Shown in pieces: positions 16,516 to 25,470 of a stretch of DNA of 64,000 nucleotides. Source of the DNA: Lachnospiraceae bacterium FE2018. GTDB lineage: Bacteria > Bacillota > Clostridia > Lachnospirales > Lachnospiraceae. Both the position numbers and the translations under genes were made by a program. Under the pieces are notes generated by a model. The model was given only the letters and a program-made list of their open reading frames with translations, was not told the DNA's origin and ran no database searches. The DNA is taken from NCBI GenBank assembly GCA_000702845.1, contig JNKK01000010.1:1-64000 (forward strand), written 5' to 3'. Each line of letters opens with the position of its first letter. Position 1 is the first letter of the stretch.

Positions 16516-16556
16516 TGAATGTTTACTGTATCTGAATATTTACTGTATCTGATGTT
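16516..16556 (-). repeat. Short tandem duplication of the purO stop region (17-bp unit)
   Basis: ATTCAGATACAGTAAAT and ATTCAGATACAGTAAAC follow each other on the minus strand, with a third partial copy (ATTCAGATTCAG). The first copy includes the last codons and stop of purO, so the repeat looks like a local duplication of the 3' end of the gene. Confidence 0.65.
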
Positions 16557-17259
16557 TATTCATAATTGCGGAGACATACTCGCCCGAGGAAAGTGTAATG
16601 TAACGTACAAACAGAGAAACCTTGTTCTCATCATTGAGACTCTCCCAGAGCATCTTTGTAAAACGCTCAATATTGCCCTCGATTTTAACCGGCTTCGGCT
16701 CGCCTGTAAAACTCGGAAGCGGATCGCCGTCTGACATGTATGTATGAATGAAACGCCCGACGCCCGGTGTGCAGTTCGCATACTGGAACGTATAGCGGTT
16801 CACCTGATCCATTTCTGCCGGCTCACGTTTCAGGATTGACATATAATACTTCATCATGCCGCCCTCAACGTTTACAAGACCGGAAATACGCGGTGTAAAA
16901 TTCGGACGGTCCGGCTCATAGCCGCGGCGCAGCAGAGACTGCTCAAACGTTTTGCCTTTTTCCATCTCTTCGAAGATCGTATCTGTCTGGTCACCGTTCG
17001 TAACGATTGTGTTGCTGCCCTGAACACGTACCGGTGCATAGATAATCAGTGACGGATCTTCCAGTTTTGCCGGATCATATGGCTGTGTGCGAATCCCCTC
17101 GCCATCCGCGACAAAAATACGGTTGCGGCTGTTTTCGCTTCTGCCCATGATAAAATAGGCAATCACCGCATGTGCTGCATCTTCAGAGCGTCCGATGATA
17201 ATACCGCGTCCCGGATACGAATTTCCGCGCAGTTCCTCTTCCAGTGATAAGTACGGCAT
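16540..17259 (-). CDS. purO: IMP cyclohydrolase, archaeal-type PurO
   Basis: The 239-residue protein belongs to the PurO-type IMP cyclohydrolase family (NTN-hydrolase fold), which closes FAICAR to IMP. Family features include the N-terminal SYPGRGIIIGRSED, the ADGEGIRTQPYDPAKLEDPSL-like nucleotide-binding stretch, SNTIVTNGDQTDT and RYTFQYANCTPGVGRFIHTY. It is unrelated in sequence to the cyclohydrolase half of bacterial PurH. PurO was first described in archaea and also occurs in some Clostridia. It sits 19 bases after glyA and before the transformylase, so the three genes form a functional unit. Confidence 0.9.
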   Translation of the reverse strand: MPYLSLEEELRGNSYPGRGIIIGRSEDAAHAVIAYFIMGRSENSRNRIFVADGEGIRTQPYDPAKLEDPSLIIYAPVRVQGSNTIVTNGDQTDTIFEEMEKGKTFEQSLLRRGYEPDRPNFTPRISGLVNVEGGMMKYYMSILKREPAEMDQVNRYTFQYANCTPGVGRFIHTYMSDGDPLPSFTGEPKPVKIEGNIERFTKMLWESLNDENKVSLFVRYITLSSGEYVSAIMNKHQIQ

Positions 17260-17278
17260 ATTAATCTCCCTTTCTTTT

Positions 17279-18517
17279 TTACATCAGCGGATACTTCTCA
17301 GTCAGTTCTTTAACAATTGCCCGCGCATCATCACCGGTTGTCTCCGGATTGTGGATTGTCATTGCAATTGCTTCCGCAACCCTGTCCATATCTTCCACGT
17401 TCAGACCGCGGGTGGTAACTGCAGGTGTTCCGAGACGGATTCCGCTTGTAACAAACGGGGACTTCGGGTCCTGCGGAACTGTATTCTTGTTTGCAGTAAT
17501 ATGAACTGCATCCAGCTGGTTCTCCACTTCCTTACCGGTTTTACCCAGTGAGACCAGATTTACCAGCATCAGATGGTTGTCTGTGCCGCCGGATACAAGC
17601 GGAACATCACGGCGCATCAGCCCGTCAGCAAGAGCCTTTGCGTTATCGACGATATTCTTTGCGTAAACCTTGAAGGACGGATCCAGAATCTCCTTAAAGC
17701 AGACAGCTTTTGCAGCGACCACATGCTCAAGCGGACCACCCTGAACACCGGGGAAGACAGCCTTATTCAGCTTGTGCTCTTCTGCGAATTCCGCGCTGGA
17801 AAGAATCAGACCGCCGCGCGGTCCGCGCAGTGTCTTGTGTGTGGTTGTCGTCGTTACGTGCGCATATGGAATCGGACTCTCATGGTATCCGGTTACAACC
17901 AGACCTGCGATATGCGCGATATCCGCCATCAGATATGCGCCGACTTCATCCGCAATTGCCCGGAATCTCTTAAAATCAATGGCACGCGCGTAAGCGCTGG
18001 CACCGCAGACAATCAGTTTCGGACGGCATTCTTTTGCAATGCGCTCTACTTCATCATAATCAATATATCCCTCAGCATTGACACCGTACGGTACGATGTT
18101 GAAATATGTGCCGGAGAAGTTTGCCGCGCTTCCGTGTGACAGATGACCGCCCTCGTTCAGATTCATTCCCATGACAGTATCGCCATGCTGCAGAAGTGCC
18201 ATGAAAACTGCCATATTTGCCTGCGCACCGGAATGAGGCTGCACATTTACATAGGTACATCCAAAGATCTCTTTCGCACGTTCAATCGCCAGCGTTTCTG
18301 ACTGATCAATGATTTCGCATCCGCCATAATAGCGCTTTCCCGGATAACCTTCCGCATACTTGTTTGTGAAAGGACTTCCCAGGGTCGCCATAACGGCTTT
18401 GGATACCCAGTTTTCTGACGCGATCAGCTCAAGATGAGAATTCTGACGCGCAACTTCAGCCTCAAGAAGTGCTGCGATCTCAGGATCTGTTTTTCTGACT
18501 TCTTCAATTGAATACAT
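17279..18517 (-). CDS. glyA: Serine hydroxymethyltransferase
   Basis: GlyA is a PLP enzyme that converts serine and THF to glycine and 5,10-methylene-THF. The 412 residues show normal family landmarks: [17 protein letters not shown], the substrate and cofactor stretch [23 protein letters not shown], and the Schiff-base lysine in [20 protein letters not shown] site lies before the AUG at 18517. It heads glyA-purO-purH, where the methylene-THF can be turned into the 10-formyl-THF used by the transformylase. The 219 bases upstream contain a CACTTCA/TGAAGTG inverted repeat but no riboswitch that I recognise. Confidence 0.97.
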   Translation of the reverse strand: MYSIEEVRKTDPEIAALLEAEVARQNSHLELIASENWVSKAVMATLGSPFTNKYAEGYPGKRYYGGCEIIDQSETLAIERAKEIFGCTYVNVQPHSGAQANMAVFMALLQHGDTVMGMNLNEGGHLSHGSAANFSGTYFNIVPYGVNAEGYIDYDEVERIAKECRPKLIVCGASAYARAIDFKRFRAIADEVGAYLMADIAHIAGLVVTGYHESPIPYAHVTTTTTHKTLRGPRGGLILSSAEFAEEHKLNKAVFPGVQGGPLEHVVAAKAVCFKEILDPSFKVYAKNIVDNAKALADGLMRRDVPLVSGGTDNHLMLVNLVSLGKTGKEVENQLDAVHITANKNTVPQDPKSPFVTSGIRLGTPAVTTRGLNVEDMDRVAEAIAMTIHNPETTGDDARAIVKELTEKYPLM

Positions 18518-18659
18518 GTGCTACCTCCGTTAAGTACTTCGTGTTTATCATGATCTGCGTCAGTTGAAAAAACATCCGCAGGTCAATGCATCAGAGATCA
18601 GACACTGCACCATCCGCCCGCACTTCATCGCGGTAAATCATTGAAGTGCAATGCCCATA

Positions 18660-18706
18660 CAAAACAGCATTTTTCTCATTTCATATCCGGAAAAATGCTT
18701 TTACCC
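18660..18706 (-). terminator. Terminator after the M24 peptidase gene
   Basis: In the minus direction AGCATTTTTC, an interrupted loop and GAAAAATGCT are followed by GTTTTG. It separates the long rpmE-to-peptidase gene run from glyA. Confidence 0.7.
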
Positions 18707-18736
18707 TAGTCATAATAGCGACCGCCCCGCAAAAAG

Positions 18737-19831
18737 TCAATCCAATATGATTAATTCTTTCGGACTGGATGTAAGATTTCTGCATCCGTTCTCCGTCACG
18801 ACTACAAGATCCTCAATCCGGACGCCGTATTTTCCGGGCAGATAAATACCCGGTTCCACCGTAACAGCCATCCCCGGTTCGAGTATGTCCTGCACGCCCG
18901 GACCGAGCCGCGGCTCCTCATGAATGAACAAACCTACAGAATGCCCCAAAGCATGTCCGAAATAGTCACCGTAACCGGCGCCTTCAATGATCTCTCTGGC
19001 CGCCAGATCTGCTTCGCCGCCGGTAATACCGGAACGAATCACGGCAAGTGCCGCTTTCTGTGCGCGCAAAACCGTGTCATATAATTCAACCTGGTGTGAC
19101 GTGATTGTGCCGAATGCGACCGTTCTGGTCATATCGGAGCAGTATCCCTGATAACAGCACCCGAAGTCGAGTGTCAGATAATCCCCCTCCGCGATCTTCC
19201 GATTCGTCGGTACTGCATGCGGCATAGATGAATTCGGGCCGGAGGCGGCAATCGTTTCAAAAGAAAGACGCTCCGCACCGTGTTTCTTTAACAGATATTC
19301 AAGCTCTGCGGCGACCTCCAGCTCCGTCATGCCGGTTTTCAGTATTTTCAGCAGATCCTTAAAAGCCGTATCGCCAATCGCCTCGGCATGCTGCAGCAGC
19401 GCGATCTCCTCTTTGGTCTTGATTCTGCGCAGGGAGTCCGCTTCTTTCCCGACAGGAACCCATCTGCTGACCATCGGCAGATTCTCCCGGAGCTTTGCAA
19501 ATGCGGCGACTGTAAGACAGAGATCCTCATACGCAATGACACGGATTTCCTCTTCCTGGCAGATTTCCTGCAGGATTGTTTCCCGTCTGCGGCTCCGGTT
19601 TTCTTCAATAACCGTAAAATCACTCTCTGCACCGGCCGCTTCTGTATAACGGGAATCCGTAATGAGAACACACTGCTTCCGCGTAATAAACAGCGCCCCT
19701 TCTCCGCCCGCAAAGCCGGAAAGATACCGCATGTTATACGGATCTGTAATATAGACCGCATCGATCTGTTCTGATTCAGATTTTTCCATAGACCGCAGGC
19801 GGGACATAAGCCTTAATGCGTATTCCTTCAT
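18737..19831 (-). CDS. M24-family aminopeptidase (Xaa-Pro type)
   Basis: A 364-residue pita-bread metallopeptidase with an N-terminal creatinase domain (residues 1 to about 135) and a C-terminal catalytic domain. Metal ligands are visible: Asp in LTLDFGCCYQGYCSDMTRT (two Asp), His in FGHALGHSVGLFIHEEP, Glu in TVEPGIYLPG and Glu in GVRIEDLVVV. It most likely removes N-terminal residues preceding proline from peptides in the cytosol (PepP/PepQ-like). I keep the AUG at 19831, which overlaps hflX by 56 bases, because GGAGGAGG lies 8 bases before it within hflX. Starts at 19807 or 19789 have no comparable site. Confidence 0.88.
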   Translation of the reverse strand: MKEYALRLMSRLRSMEKSESEQIDAVYITDPYNMRYLSGFAGGEGALFITRKQCVLITDSRYTEAAGAESDFTVIEENRSRRRETILQEICQEEEIRVIAYEDLCLTVAAFAKLRENLPMVSRWVPVGKEADSLRRIKTKEEIALLQHAEAIGDTAFKDLLKILKTGMTELEVAAELEYLLKKHGAERLSFETIAASGPNSSMPHAVPTNRKIAEGDYLTLDFGCCYQGYCSDMTRTVAFGTITSHQVELYDTVLRAQKAALAVIRSGITGGEADLAAREIIEGAGYGDYFGHALGHSVGLFIHEEPRLGPGVQDILEPGMAVTVEPGIYLPGKYGVRIEDLVVVTENGCRNLTSSPKELIILD

Positions 19832-21035
19832 CCAGATATTCCTCCTCCAGAAGCTGACCGTGCTTCCGTATCAGTGCCAGCTTTCCTGCTTCCGCGTAAG
19901 GATAAACGCGCTCGATCAGAATCTGACGCGACTGAATCAGTTCCTCCATCGCCTTTAAAAAGGCATCCAGGCCCTCGCCTGTTTTTGCGGAAACCGGGAT
20001 GCTGTAGTCAGCCCGCAGATCCTTCAGATGCGGTACTTCGGCCGTTCCGTCGGCGATCTGCATTCTCAGCAGATCCTGCTTGTTGAACAATGTGATCACC
20101 GGTTTCTCATCTGCTTTCAGATCATGCAGTGTTTCATATACGACCTGCATCTTAATCAATGCCTGCGGATCAGATGCATCCACAACGTGAACGATATAAT
20201 CAGCAAGCGCTGCTTCCTCCAGCGTGCTCTTAAACGACTCGATCAGATGATGCGGCAGCTTCCGTATGAACCCGACCGTATCCGTCAGCAGCATTTCTGT
20301 GCCTCCGGGAAGCTTCAGTGCCCGCGTCGTCGGATCCAGTGTCGCAAACAGCGCATCCTCTTCCAGAACCCCGGCATCTGTCAGCCGGTTTAAGAGGGTC
20401 GATTTTCCCGCATTCGTGTACCCGACAATCGCAGCTGAAGGGCGCGCATTTTTCTTCCGGCTGTCTCTCAGGACATCTCTGTGCCGCTCTACCTCGCGCA
20501 GTTCCCGCTTGAGCATACTGATCCGTTCACGAATCAGACGCCGGTCCTGCTCCAGTTTTTTTTCGCCCGGGCCGCGTGTACCGATTCCGCCTCCGAGCCG
20601 GGACAGCGATTTTCCGAGACCTGTCAGACGCGAAGCCCGGTATTTCAGCTGCGCCAGTTCCACCTGGATCTTTCCCTCGCTTGTCCTCGCGTGGGCGGCA
20701 AAGATATCAAGGATCAGAAGGGTCCGGTCCATGACCTTGCACTGCAGCATTTCCTGCAGATTACCCAGCTGTGCCGGTGATAGTTCATCATCACAGATGA
20801 CGCCGTTCGCTTCCAGCATGCCTGCCAGTTCCTTCAGTTCTTCAATTTTTCCCTTCCCGAGATAGGTGCCCGGATCCGGCCGGTCGCGGTTCTGTATCAT
20901 GTGTGTCAGCACTTCTGCACCGGCTGTCTTCGCCAGTTCTTCCAGCTCTGCCAGCGAAACCGACGCATCTGTACTCTGATCCGATGCGATTCCGACCAGA
21001 ATGACCCTGTCCCGGATTTTTTCTAATTCATGCAT
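19776..21035 (-). CDS. hflX: Ribosome-associated GTPase HflX
   Basis: HflX binds the 50S subunit and splits or rescues stalled ribosomes, notably after heat stress. The 419-residue protein has the N-terminal HflX domain with a glycine-rich SRLGGGIGTRGPGEKKLE stretch, then the GTPase domain: G1 VGYTNAGKSTLLNRL, G3 LTDTVGFIRKLPHHL, G4 LFNKQDLL. The C-terminal domain ends at 19776. It lies 12 bases after the TPR lipoprotein gene and overlaps the peptidase start, indicating one transcript. Confidence 0.95.
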   Translation of the reverse strand: MHELEKIRDRVILVGIASDQSTDASVSLAELEELAKTAGAEVLTHMIQNRDRPDPGTYLGKGKIEELKELAGMLEANGVICDDELSPAQLGNLQEMLQCKVMDRTLLILDIFAAHARTSEGKIQVELAQLKYRASRLTGLGKSLSRLGGGIGTRGPGEKKLEQDRRLIRERISMLKRELREVERHRDVLRDSRKKNARPSAAIVGYTNAGKSTLLNRLTDAGVLEEDALFATLDPTTRALKLPGGTEMLLTDTVGFIRKLPHHLIESFKSTLEEAALADYIVHVVDASDPQALIKMQVVYETLHDLKADEKPVITLFNKQDLLRMQIADGTAEVPHLKDLRADYSIPVSAKTGEGLDAFLKAMEELIQSRQILIERVYPYAEAGKLALIRKHGQLLEEEYLDEGIRIKAYVPPAVYGKI

Positions 21036-21047
21036 TCTGATTCTTTT

Positions 21048-22142
21048 TTACCTGTTGGCAAGGAACAGATTTTCCCTCTGCGCAGCGGTATTCTCCGGAT
21101 ACTTTTCAACAAAAGCCTGCATCTTCTGCTTTGCCATGTCAAAATCCAGCATTCGCTCATAGATAACTACTTCATTGAACAGAAGAGATTCTGTTACACC
21201 CGGATCATTTTCTGCGATTCCCTTGCTGATATCTAACAGCGCCGCATCATAATCACCGTCTGCCATATCACAGAGCGCCAGACCGTTATATGCCGCCGCG
21301 CGGTTTTCCTCATCATTGACCAGTTTCTGATATGCCTCGCGCGCCGCTGCCGTATCATTGTTGTCGATACAGACCTTCCCCAGCAGAATGACGGCATCCA
21401 GACTTCCCATATCCGCGGCCGTCTGCAGATTCTTGCGCGCCTCTTCATAATTACCGAGATAATAATAAATCAGTCCCTGATTATAATAATCTTCATTATT
21501 GCTGATCTTATGTTCCAGTGCATAGGAAAGATAAGCAGCGCCGTCTGCTTCCCGGTTGGCATCGGCGAGTATCTCATAAATCTGAATACAGTTTTCGTAG
21601 CTGGGCGTCTGCGCGATTACGCGGTCAAAATCAGCCGTCGCATTATCAAGATCCTGCCATGATGCATATGCTTTTCCCCGCATCAGATACGCGCGGTCCG
21701 GCGTTAGACCGTCCGCCAGTTCCGTGTACAGAGCGAGTGCTTCTTCCTGTCTTCCGCATTCGGCATATGCCTCTGCAAGGTAGTACTGCACATCTTCTTT
21801 AAATGCCTTGTCTTCCCCGTCCCGCTTCCACGTGTCAATCGAACGTTCAAACATCGTAACTGCGCTGGCATATTCTCCCTGCTTTGCGTAAACGATCCCC
21901 TCACCGCGGTATGCCTCGGCTTTGCGACTGTCCTGATCGATTGCTGTCTTGAACTGCATCATGGCAGTTTCATAGTCTCCGCTTTCCAGCGCGGCGACAC
22001 CTTTCTCATACGCGCCCTGAAGACCGCTTTCTTCCCTTTTACCACAGCCTCCAAGCATGCAGACTGCCAGGACTCCAAGCACCACCAGACAAATCCTGCG
22101 GCGAATCCTGTTCTTCCCTGTCTTTTCTGTATTTGGGATCAT
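21048..22142 (-). CDS. TPR-repeat lipoprotein of unknown role
   Basis: I start this gene at 22142, where GGGGAGGAAACC precedes the AUG; a longer frame to 22211 would overlap glmM. The 364-residue product begins with a basic segment, a hydrophobic stretch and a lipobox (LGGCGK), so it should be a membrane-anchored lipoprotein facing outside. The rest is tetratricopeptide-like: helix pairs with A-x-x-x-G-x-Y/F motifs, such as YEKGVAALESGDYETAMMQF and YRGEGIVYAKQGEYASAV, at 34-residue spacing for about eight units. TPR arrays bind protein partners; no partner can be named. It is translated 14 bases after glmM. Confidence 0.8.
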   Translation of the reverse strand: MIPNTEKTGKNRIRRRICLVVLGVLAVCMLGGCGKREESGLQGAYEKGVAALESGDYETAMMQFKTAIDQDSRKAEAYRGEGIVYAKQGEYASAVTMFERSIDTWKRDGEDKAFKEDVQYYLAEAYAECGRQEEALALYTELADGLTPDRAYLMRGKAYASWQDLDNATADFDRVIAQTPSYENCIQIYEILADANREADGAAYLSYALEHKISNNEDYYNQGLIYYYLGNYEEARKNLQTAADMGSLDAVILLGKVCIDNNDTAAAREAYQKLVNDEENRAAAYNGLALCDMADGDYDAALLDISKGIAENDPGVTESLLFNEVVIYERMLDFDMAKQKMQAFVEKYPENTAAQRENLFLANR

Positions 22143-22156
22143 GGTTTCCTCCCCGG

Positions 22157-23503
22157 TTAATCCAGTACCAGTCCTTCCTCCTGCATCACCTGAACAATGC
22201 TGCTGACACATTCTCTGCAGATTTCATCTGTCTGCGCCTCTGCCATAACACGGATCAGCGGTTCGGTTCCGCTCTCCCGGACCAGAACCCGTCCGTCATT
22301 TCCCAGACGTTTCTTTACCTGTTCCACAGCCTCCAGCATACGGGCATTTTCTCTGGCAGTCTTCTTGTCCGCCACACGCACATTCTGCAGCAGCTGCGGA
22401 TAAATTGTAACATCCGAAGCCAGTTCTGCGAGTGATGCATGTTTTTCTGCCATGGCATCCAGCAGCATCAGTGAAGTGAGAATACCGTCTCCTGTCTTTG
22501 CATGCTGCGCAAGAATGATGTGACCGGACTGTTCGCCGCCGATCGAATACCCGTTTGTAAACATACACTCTGCCACATATTTATCACCGACAGCGGTCTG
22601 TTCATAGCTGATTCCTGCCGCATCCAGTGCCTTGTAGAGACCGATATTGGACATCACAGTTGTCACAAGCGTGTTTCCAGCAAGTATTCCCTGATCCTTC
22701 AGCCAGTTCGCTCCGATATACATGATCAGATCGCCGTCAATGATGTTTCCGTTTTCATCCACCGCGAGACAGCGGTCCCCGTCTCCGTCATAGGCAAAAC
22801 CTGCATCCAGTCCATTGTCGCGGACAAACTGCTGCAGAGATTCCATATGCGTGGATCCGCAGCCGCGGTTAATATTAACGCCGTCCGGTGTGTTGTGAAT
22901 AACAGATACTTCCGCACCTGCAGCTTCCAGGACCTGTGCGGCGATTTTCGAAGTGCTGCCGTTCGCGCAGTCAATCCCGATCCGGAACCCCTTAAACGAA
23001 TGGACAGCCGCAGATACAAGATATGCGGCATAATCATCAACACCTTTTCTATATTCCACAACCGCACCGATGTCCTCACGCAGTGCACGCGGAATTTCAG
23101 GCGTACCTTCGTCGATGTACTGCTCAATCGCAGACTCAACTGCGGCTTCAATTTTCTGCCCGTTTGACCCGATCAGTTTTATGCCGTTATCGTAAAACGG
23201 ATTGTGCGATGCAGAAATCATCACGCCGCAGTCAAACTGCTCACGCCGGACCATAAATGCCACACTTGGTGTTGTCGTCACCTGCATCATATATGCATCC
23301 GCGCCGGATTCAGCAATTCCGGATGCAATGGCATGCGCAAGCATGTCCCCGGATCTGCGCGTATCCATACCGATTACGATCTTTGCCCTGTGCTCCTGTC
23401 CGAAATACCAGCCAATGTAACGTCCGATTGCAAATGCATGTTCCGCGGTCAGCTGAACATTTGCCTCTCCGCGGAATCCGTCTGTTCCAAAATATTTTCC
23501 CAC
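22157..23503 (-). CDS. glmM: Phosphoglucosamine mutase
   Basis: GlmM interconverts glucosamine-6-phosphate and glucosamine-1-phosphate on the way to UDP-GlcNAc and peptidoglycan. The 448 residues show all four family motifs: the phosphoserine loop MISASHNPFYDNG, the metal loop AYDGDGDRCLAVD, the sugar-binding GGEQSGHII and the phosphate-binding RESGTEPLIRVMAEA. The N-terminus GKYFGTDGFRGEANVQLT is typical. It follows prfA by 20 bases. Confidence 0.97.
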   Translation of the reverse strand: MGKYFGTDGFRGEANVQLTAEHAFAIGRYIGWYFGQEHRAKIVIGMDTRRSGDMLAHAIASGIAESGADAYMMQVTTTPSVAFMVRREQFDCGVMISASHNPFYDNGIKLIGSNGQKIEAAVESAIEQYIDEGTPEIPRALREDIGAVVEYRKGVDDYAAYLVSAAVHSFKGFRIGIDCANGSTSKIAAQVLEAAGAEVSVIHNTPDGVNINRGCGSTHMESLQQFVRDNGLDAGFAYDGDGDRCLAVDENGNIIDGDLIMYIGANWLKDQGILAGNTLVTTVMSNIGLYKALDAAGISYEQTAVGDKYVAECMFTNGYSIGGEQSGHIILAQHAKTGDGILTSLMLLDAMAEKHASLAELASDVTIYPQLLQNVRVADKKTARENARMLEAVEQVKKRLGNDGRVLVRESGTEPLIRVMAEAQTDEICRECVSSIVQVMQEEGLVLD

Positions 23504-23523
23504 GATTTTTTCCTCTCTGTGTG

Positions 23524-24588
23524 TTACTGCGCTGCCATTTTTTCCGCCTGATCAGCTGTTGTCAGTGCATCAATCAATTCCTGTAAATCACCGTTCAGAA
23601 CATCATTGATCCGGTGCAGTGTCAGTTTGATTCTGTGATCGGTGACACGGCCCTGCGGAAAATTATAGGTTCTGATTTTTTCAGAGCGGTCTCCGGTGCC
23701 GATCTGGCTCCTGCGCTCAGCCGCTTCCTCCGCATGCCGCCTGTCCAGTTCCATCTGATATAAACGGGACCGCAGCACCTTCAGTGCTTTATCTTTATTT
23801 TTCAGCTGCGATTTCTCATCCTGACAGGAAATAACAATCCCTGTCGGCATATGTGTCAGCCTGACTGCGGAATCCGTCGTATTTACACTCTGCCCGCCGT
23901 TTCCAGAGGAACGGAATACATCAAATTTGCAGTCATTCAGATCAATCTGAAAATCCACTTCCTCCGCCTCGGGCATGATGGCTACCGTGACGGTTGATGT
24001 ATGAATTCTCCCGCCGCTTTCCGTTTCCGGAACACGCTGTACGCGGTGAACGCCGCTCTCATATTTCAGCCTGGAATACGCACCTGCGCCGCGGATCATG
24101 AACGTGACTTCCTTGAATCCGCCGATCCCGCTCTCGTTCAGGCTCATCAACTCTGTTTTCCAGCGGTTTGTCTCTGCATAACGGCAGTACATGCGGTACA
24201 GTTCCGCAGCAAACAGAGCCGCTTCCTCTCCGCCCGCGCCCGCACGAATCTCCACAATGACATTCTTCTGATCATTGGGATCTTTCGGCAGCAGAAGAAT
24301 CTGAAGATTTTTTTCCAGTTCCTGCAGCTCCTGTCTTGCCGCTGCATTCTCCTCTTTCAGGAGTTCCCGCATTTCCGGATCTTTTTCGTCACGCAGCATC
24401 TCCATGCTTTCTTCTGCCGTGCTTTTTGCATTTTTATACGCCTGATAGGCTTCTGTCACCGGCTGCAGTTCCGCCTGTTCTTTCATCAGCTGCTGCAGCA
24501 GTTTCGGATCCCCGGCTGTCTCCGGCGCAGAGAGAAGCTGCATAACTTCCTCCATCCTGTACAGCGTTGCTTCCAGCTTATCAAACAT
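23524..24588 (-). CDS. prfA: Peptide chain release factor 1
   Basis: RF-1 reads UAA and UAG and triggers peptide release. The 354-residue protein carries the catalytic GGQ in [20 protein letters not shown] and the codon-recognition stretch [16 protein letters not shown]. The C-terminal [13 protein letters not shown] is typical. It lies 54 bases after prmC, whose product methylates the GGQ glutamine, a common pairing. Confidence 0.98.
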   Translation of the reverse strand: MFDKLEATLYRMEEVMQLLSAPETAGDPKLLQQLMKEQAELQPVTEAYQAYKNAKSTAEESMEMLRDEKDPEMRELLKEENAAARQELQELEKNLQILLLPKDPNDQKNVIVEIRAGAGGEEAALFAAELYRMYCRYAETNRWKTELMSLNESGIGGFKEVTFMIRGAGAYSRLKYESGVHRVQRVPETESGGRIHTSTVTVAIMPEAEEVDFQIDLNDCKFDVFRSSGNGGQSVNTTDSAVRLTHMPTGIVISCQDEKSQLKNKDKALKVLRSRLYQMELDRRHAEEAAERRSQIGTGDRSEKIRTYNFPQGRVTDHRIKLTLHRINDVLNGDLQELIDALTTADQAEKMAAQ

Positions 24589-24642
24589 TCCTGCTTCCTC
24601 TCCTTACAGACTGCCGCGCAAACATTTTCCGCAGCTGTCTTT

Positions 24643-25470
24643 TTATTTTCTCCCGCACACAACGCGGTCCATACCCGCGTAGTCCTGTGTGACAGAAACA
24701 TCGTGATAGTCATTCATAATCAGCATGCGGCGGACAGATTCTCCCTGGTCGTAACCGATTTCCAGACAGAGCCAGCCGCCTTTCTGCAGATATGAGCCGG
24801 CTTCTTTTGTTATGCGGCGGTAAAAGTCCAGTCCGTCAGACCCGCCTTTGAGCGCCATTGCCGGTTCATGATCCCGTACTTCCGGGTCCAGCAGAGGAAT
24901 AATCTCTTCCGGAATATACGGCGGATTTGAAACAATCAGATCAAAGGAACCTTCTATTCCCTCAAATAAATCCGCTTTCATCCATTCAGCCTTTACACGA
25001 TGGTATGCGGCATTTTTCTTCGCAACCTCCAGTGCAGACGCCGACAAATCCGTACCTGTTCCGCTGATCATTTTCTGCTTCAGCAGTGAGATCAGAATGC
25101 ACCCGCTGCCGGTACACAGATCCAGCACCTTCATTCCGGTGTGCAGCCGTTTAACGGCTTCTTCGATCAGGATTTCCGTATCCTGCCTCGGAATCAGAAC
25201 ATGGTGATTCACGAGAAATCTGTTTCCGTAGCACCAGGCCTCCCCTGTTAGATACTGCAATGGAATTCTTGCCGCGCGTCTCCGGATCAGTTTCTTATAA
25301 TAATCTGCATCTTCTCCGGGAATTTCTTCCTGCATATGCATAAAATAATAGCTCTTTGTAATGTGAGCCGCATGTTCCAGCAAAAGCCATGCGTCTGTCT
25401 TTGCGTCGGAAATCTGTGCCTCCGCAAGATATGCTTCGCCGTATTTGCGCAGTTCATGCAATGTGCTCAT
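24643..25470 (-). CDS. prmC: Release factor glutamine methyltransferase PrmC
   Basis: PrmC methylates the glutamine of the GGQ motif of release factors with SAM. I place the start at MSTLHELRKYGEAY (25470), preceded by GGGAG; the frame is open further upstream but would overlap the DUF1385 gene deeply. Residues 1 to about 85 form the helical N-domain (with RIPLQYLTGEAWCYG), followed by SAM motif I LDLCTGSGCILISL and the active-site NPPYIPEE. About 275 residues, normal for the family. It overlaps the preceding gene by 17 bases and prfA follows. Confidence 0.95.
   Translation of the reverse strand: MSTLHELRKYGEAYLAEAQISDAKTDAWLLLEHAAHITKSYYFMHMQEEIPGEDADYYKKLIRRRAARIPLQYLTGEAWCYGNRFLVNHHVLIPRQDTEILIEEAVKRLHTGMKVLDLCTGSGCILISLLKQKMISGTGTDLSASALEVAKKNAAYHRVKAEWMKADLFEGIEGSFDLIVSNPPYIPEEIIPLLDPEVRDHEPAMALKGGSDGLDFYRRITKEAGSYLQKGGWLCLEIGYDQGESVRRMLIMNDYHDVSVTQDYAGMDRVVCGRK

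Noticed and set aside
16460-16539. Riboswitch between purO and purH
   Set aside because: The 80-base gap contains only the short tandem repeat and a ribosome binding site; no purine-riboswitch core is present.
24001-24795. 264-codon plus-strand frame opposite prfA and prmC
   Set aside because: Antisense of two well-supported genes, with no start signal and biased composition.
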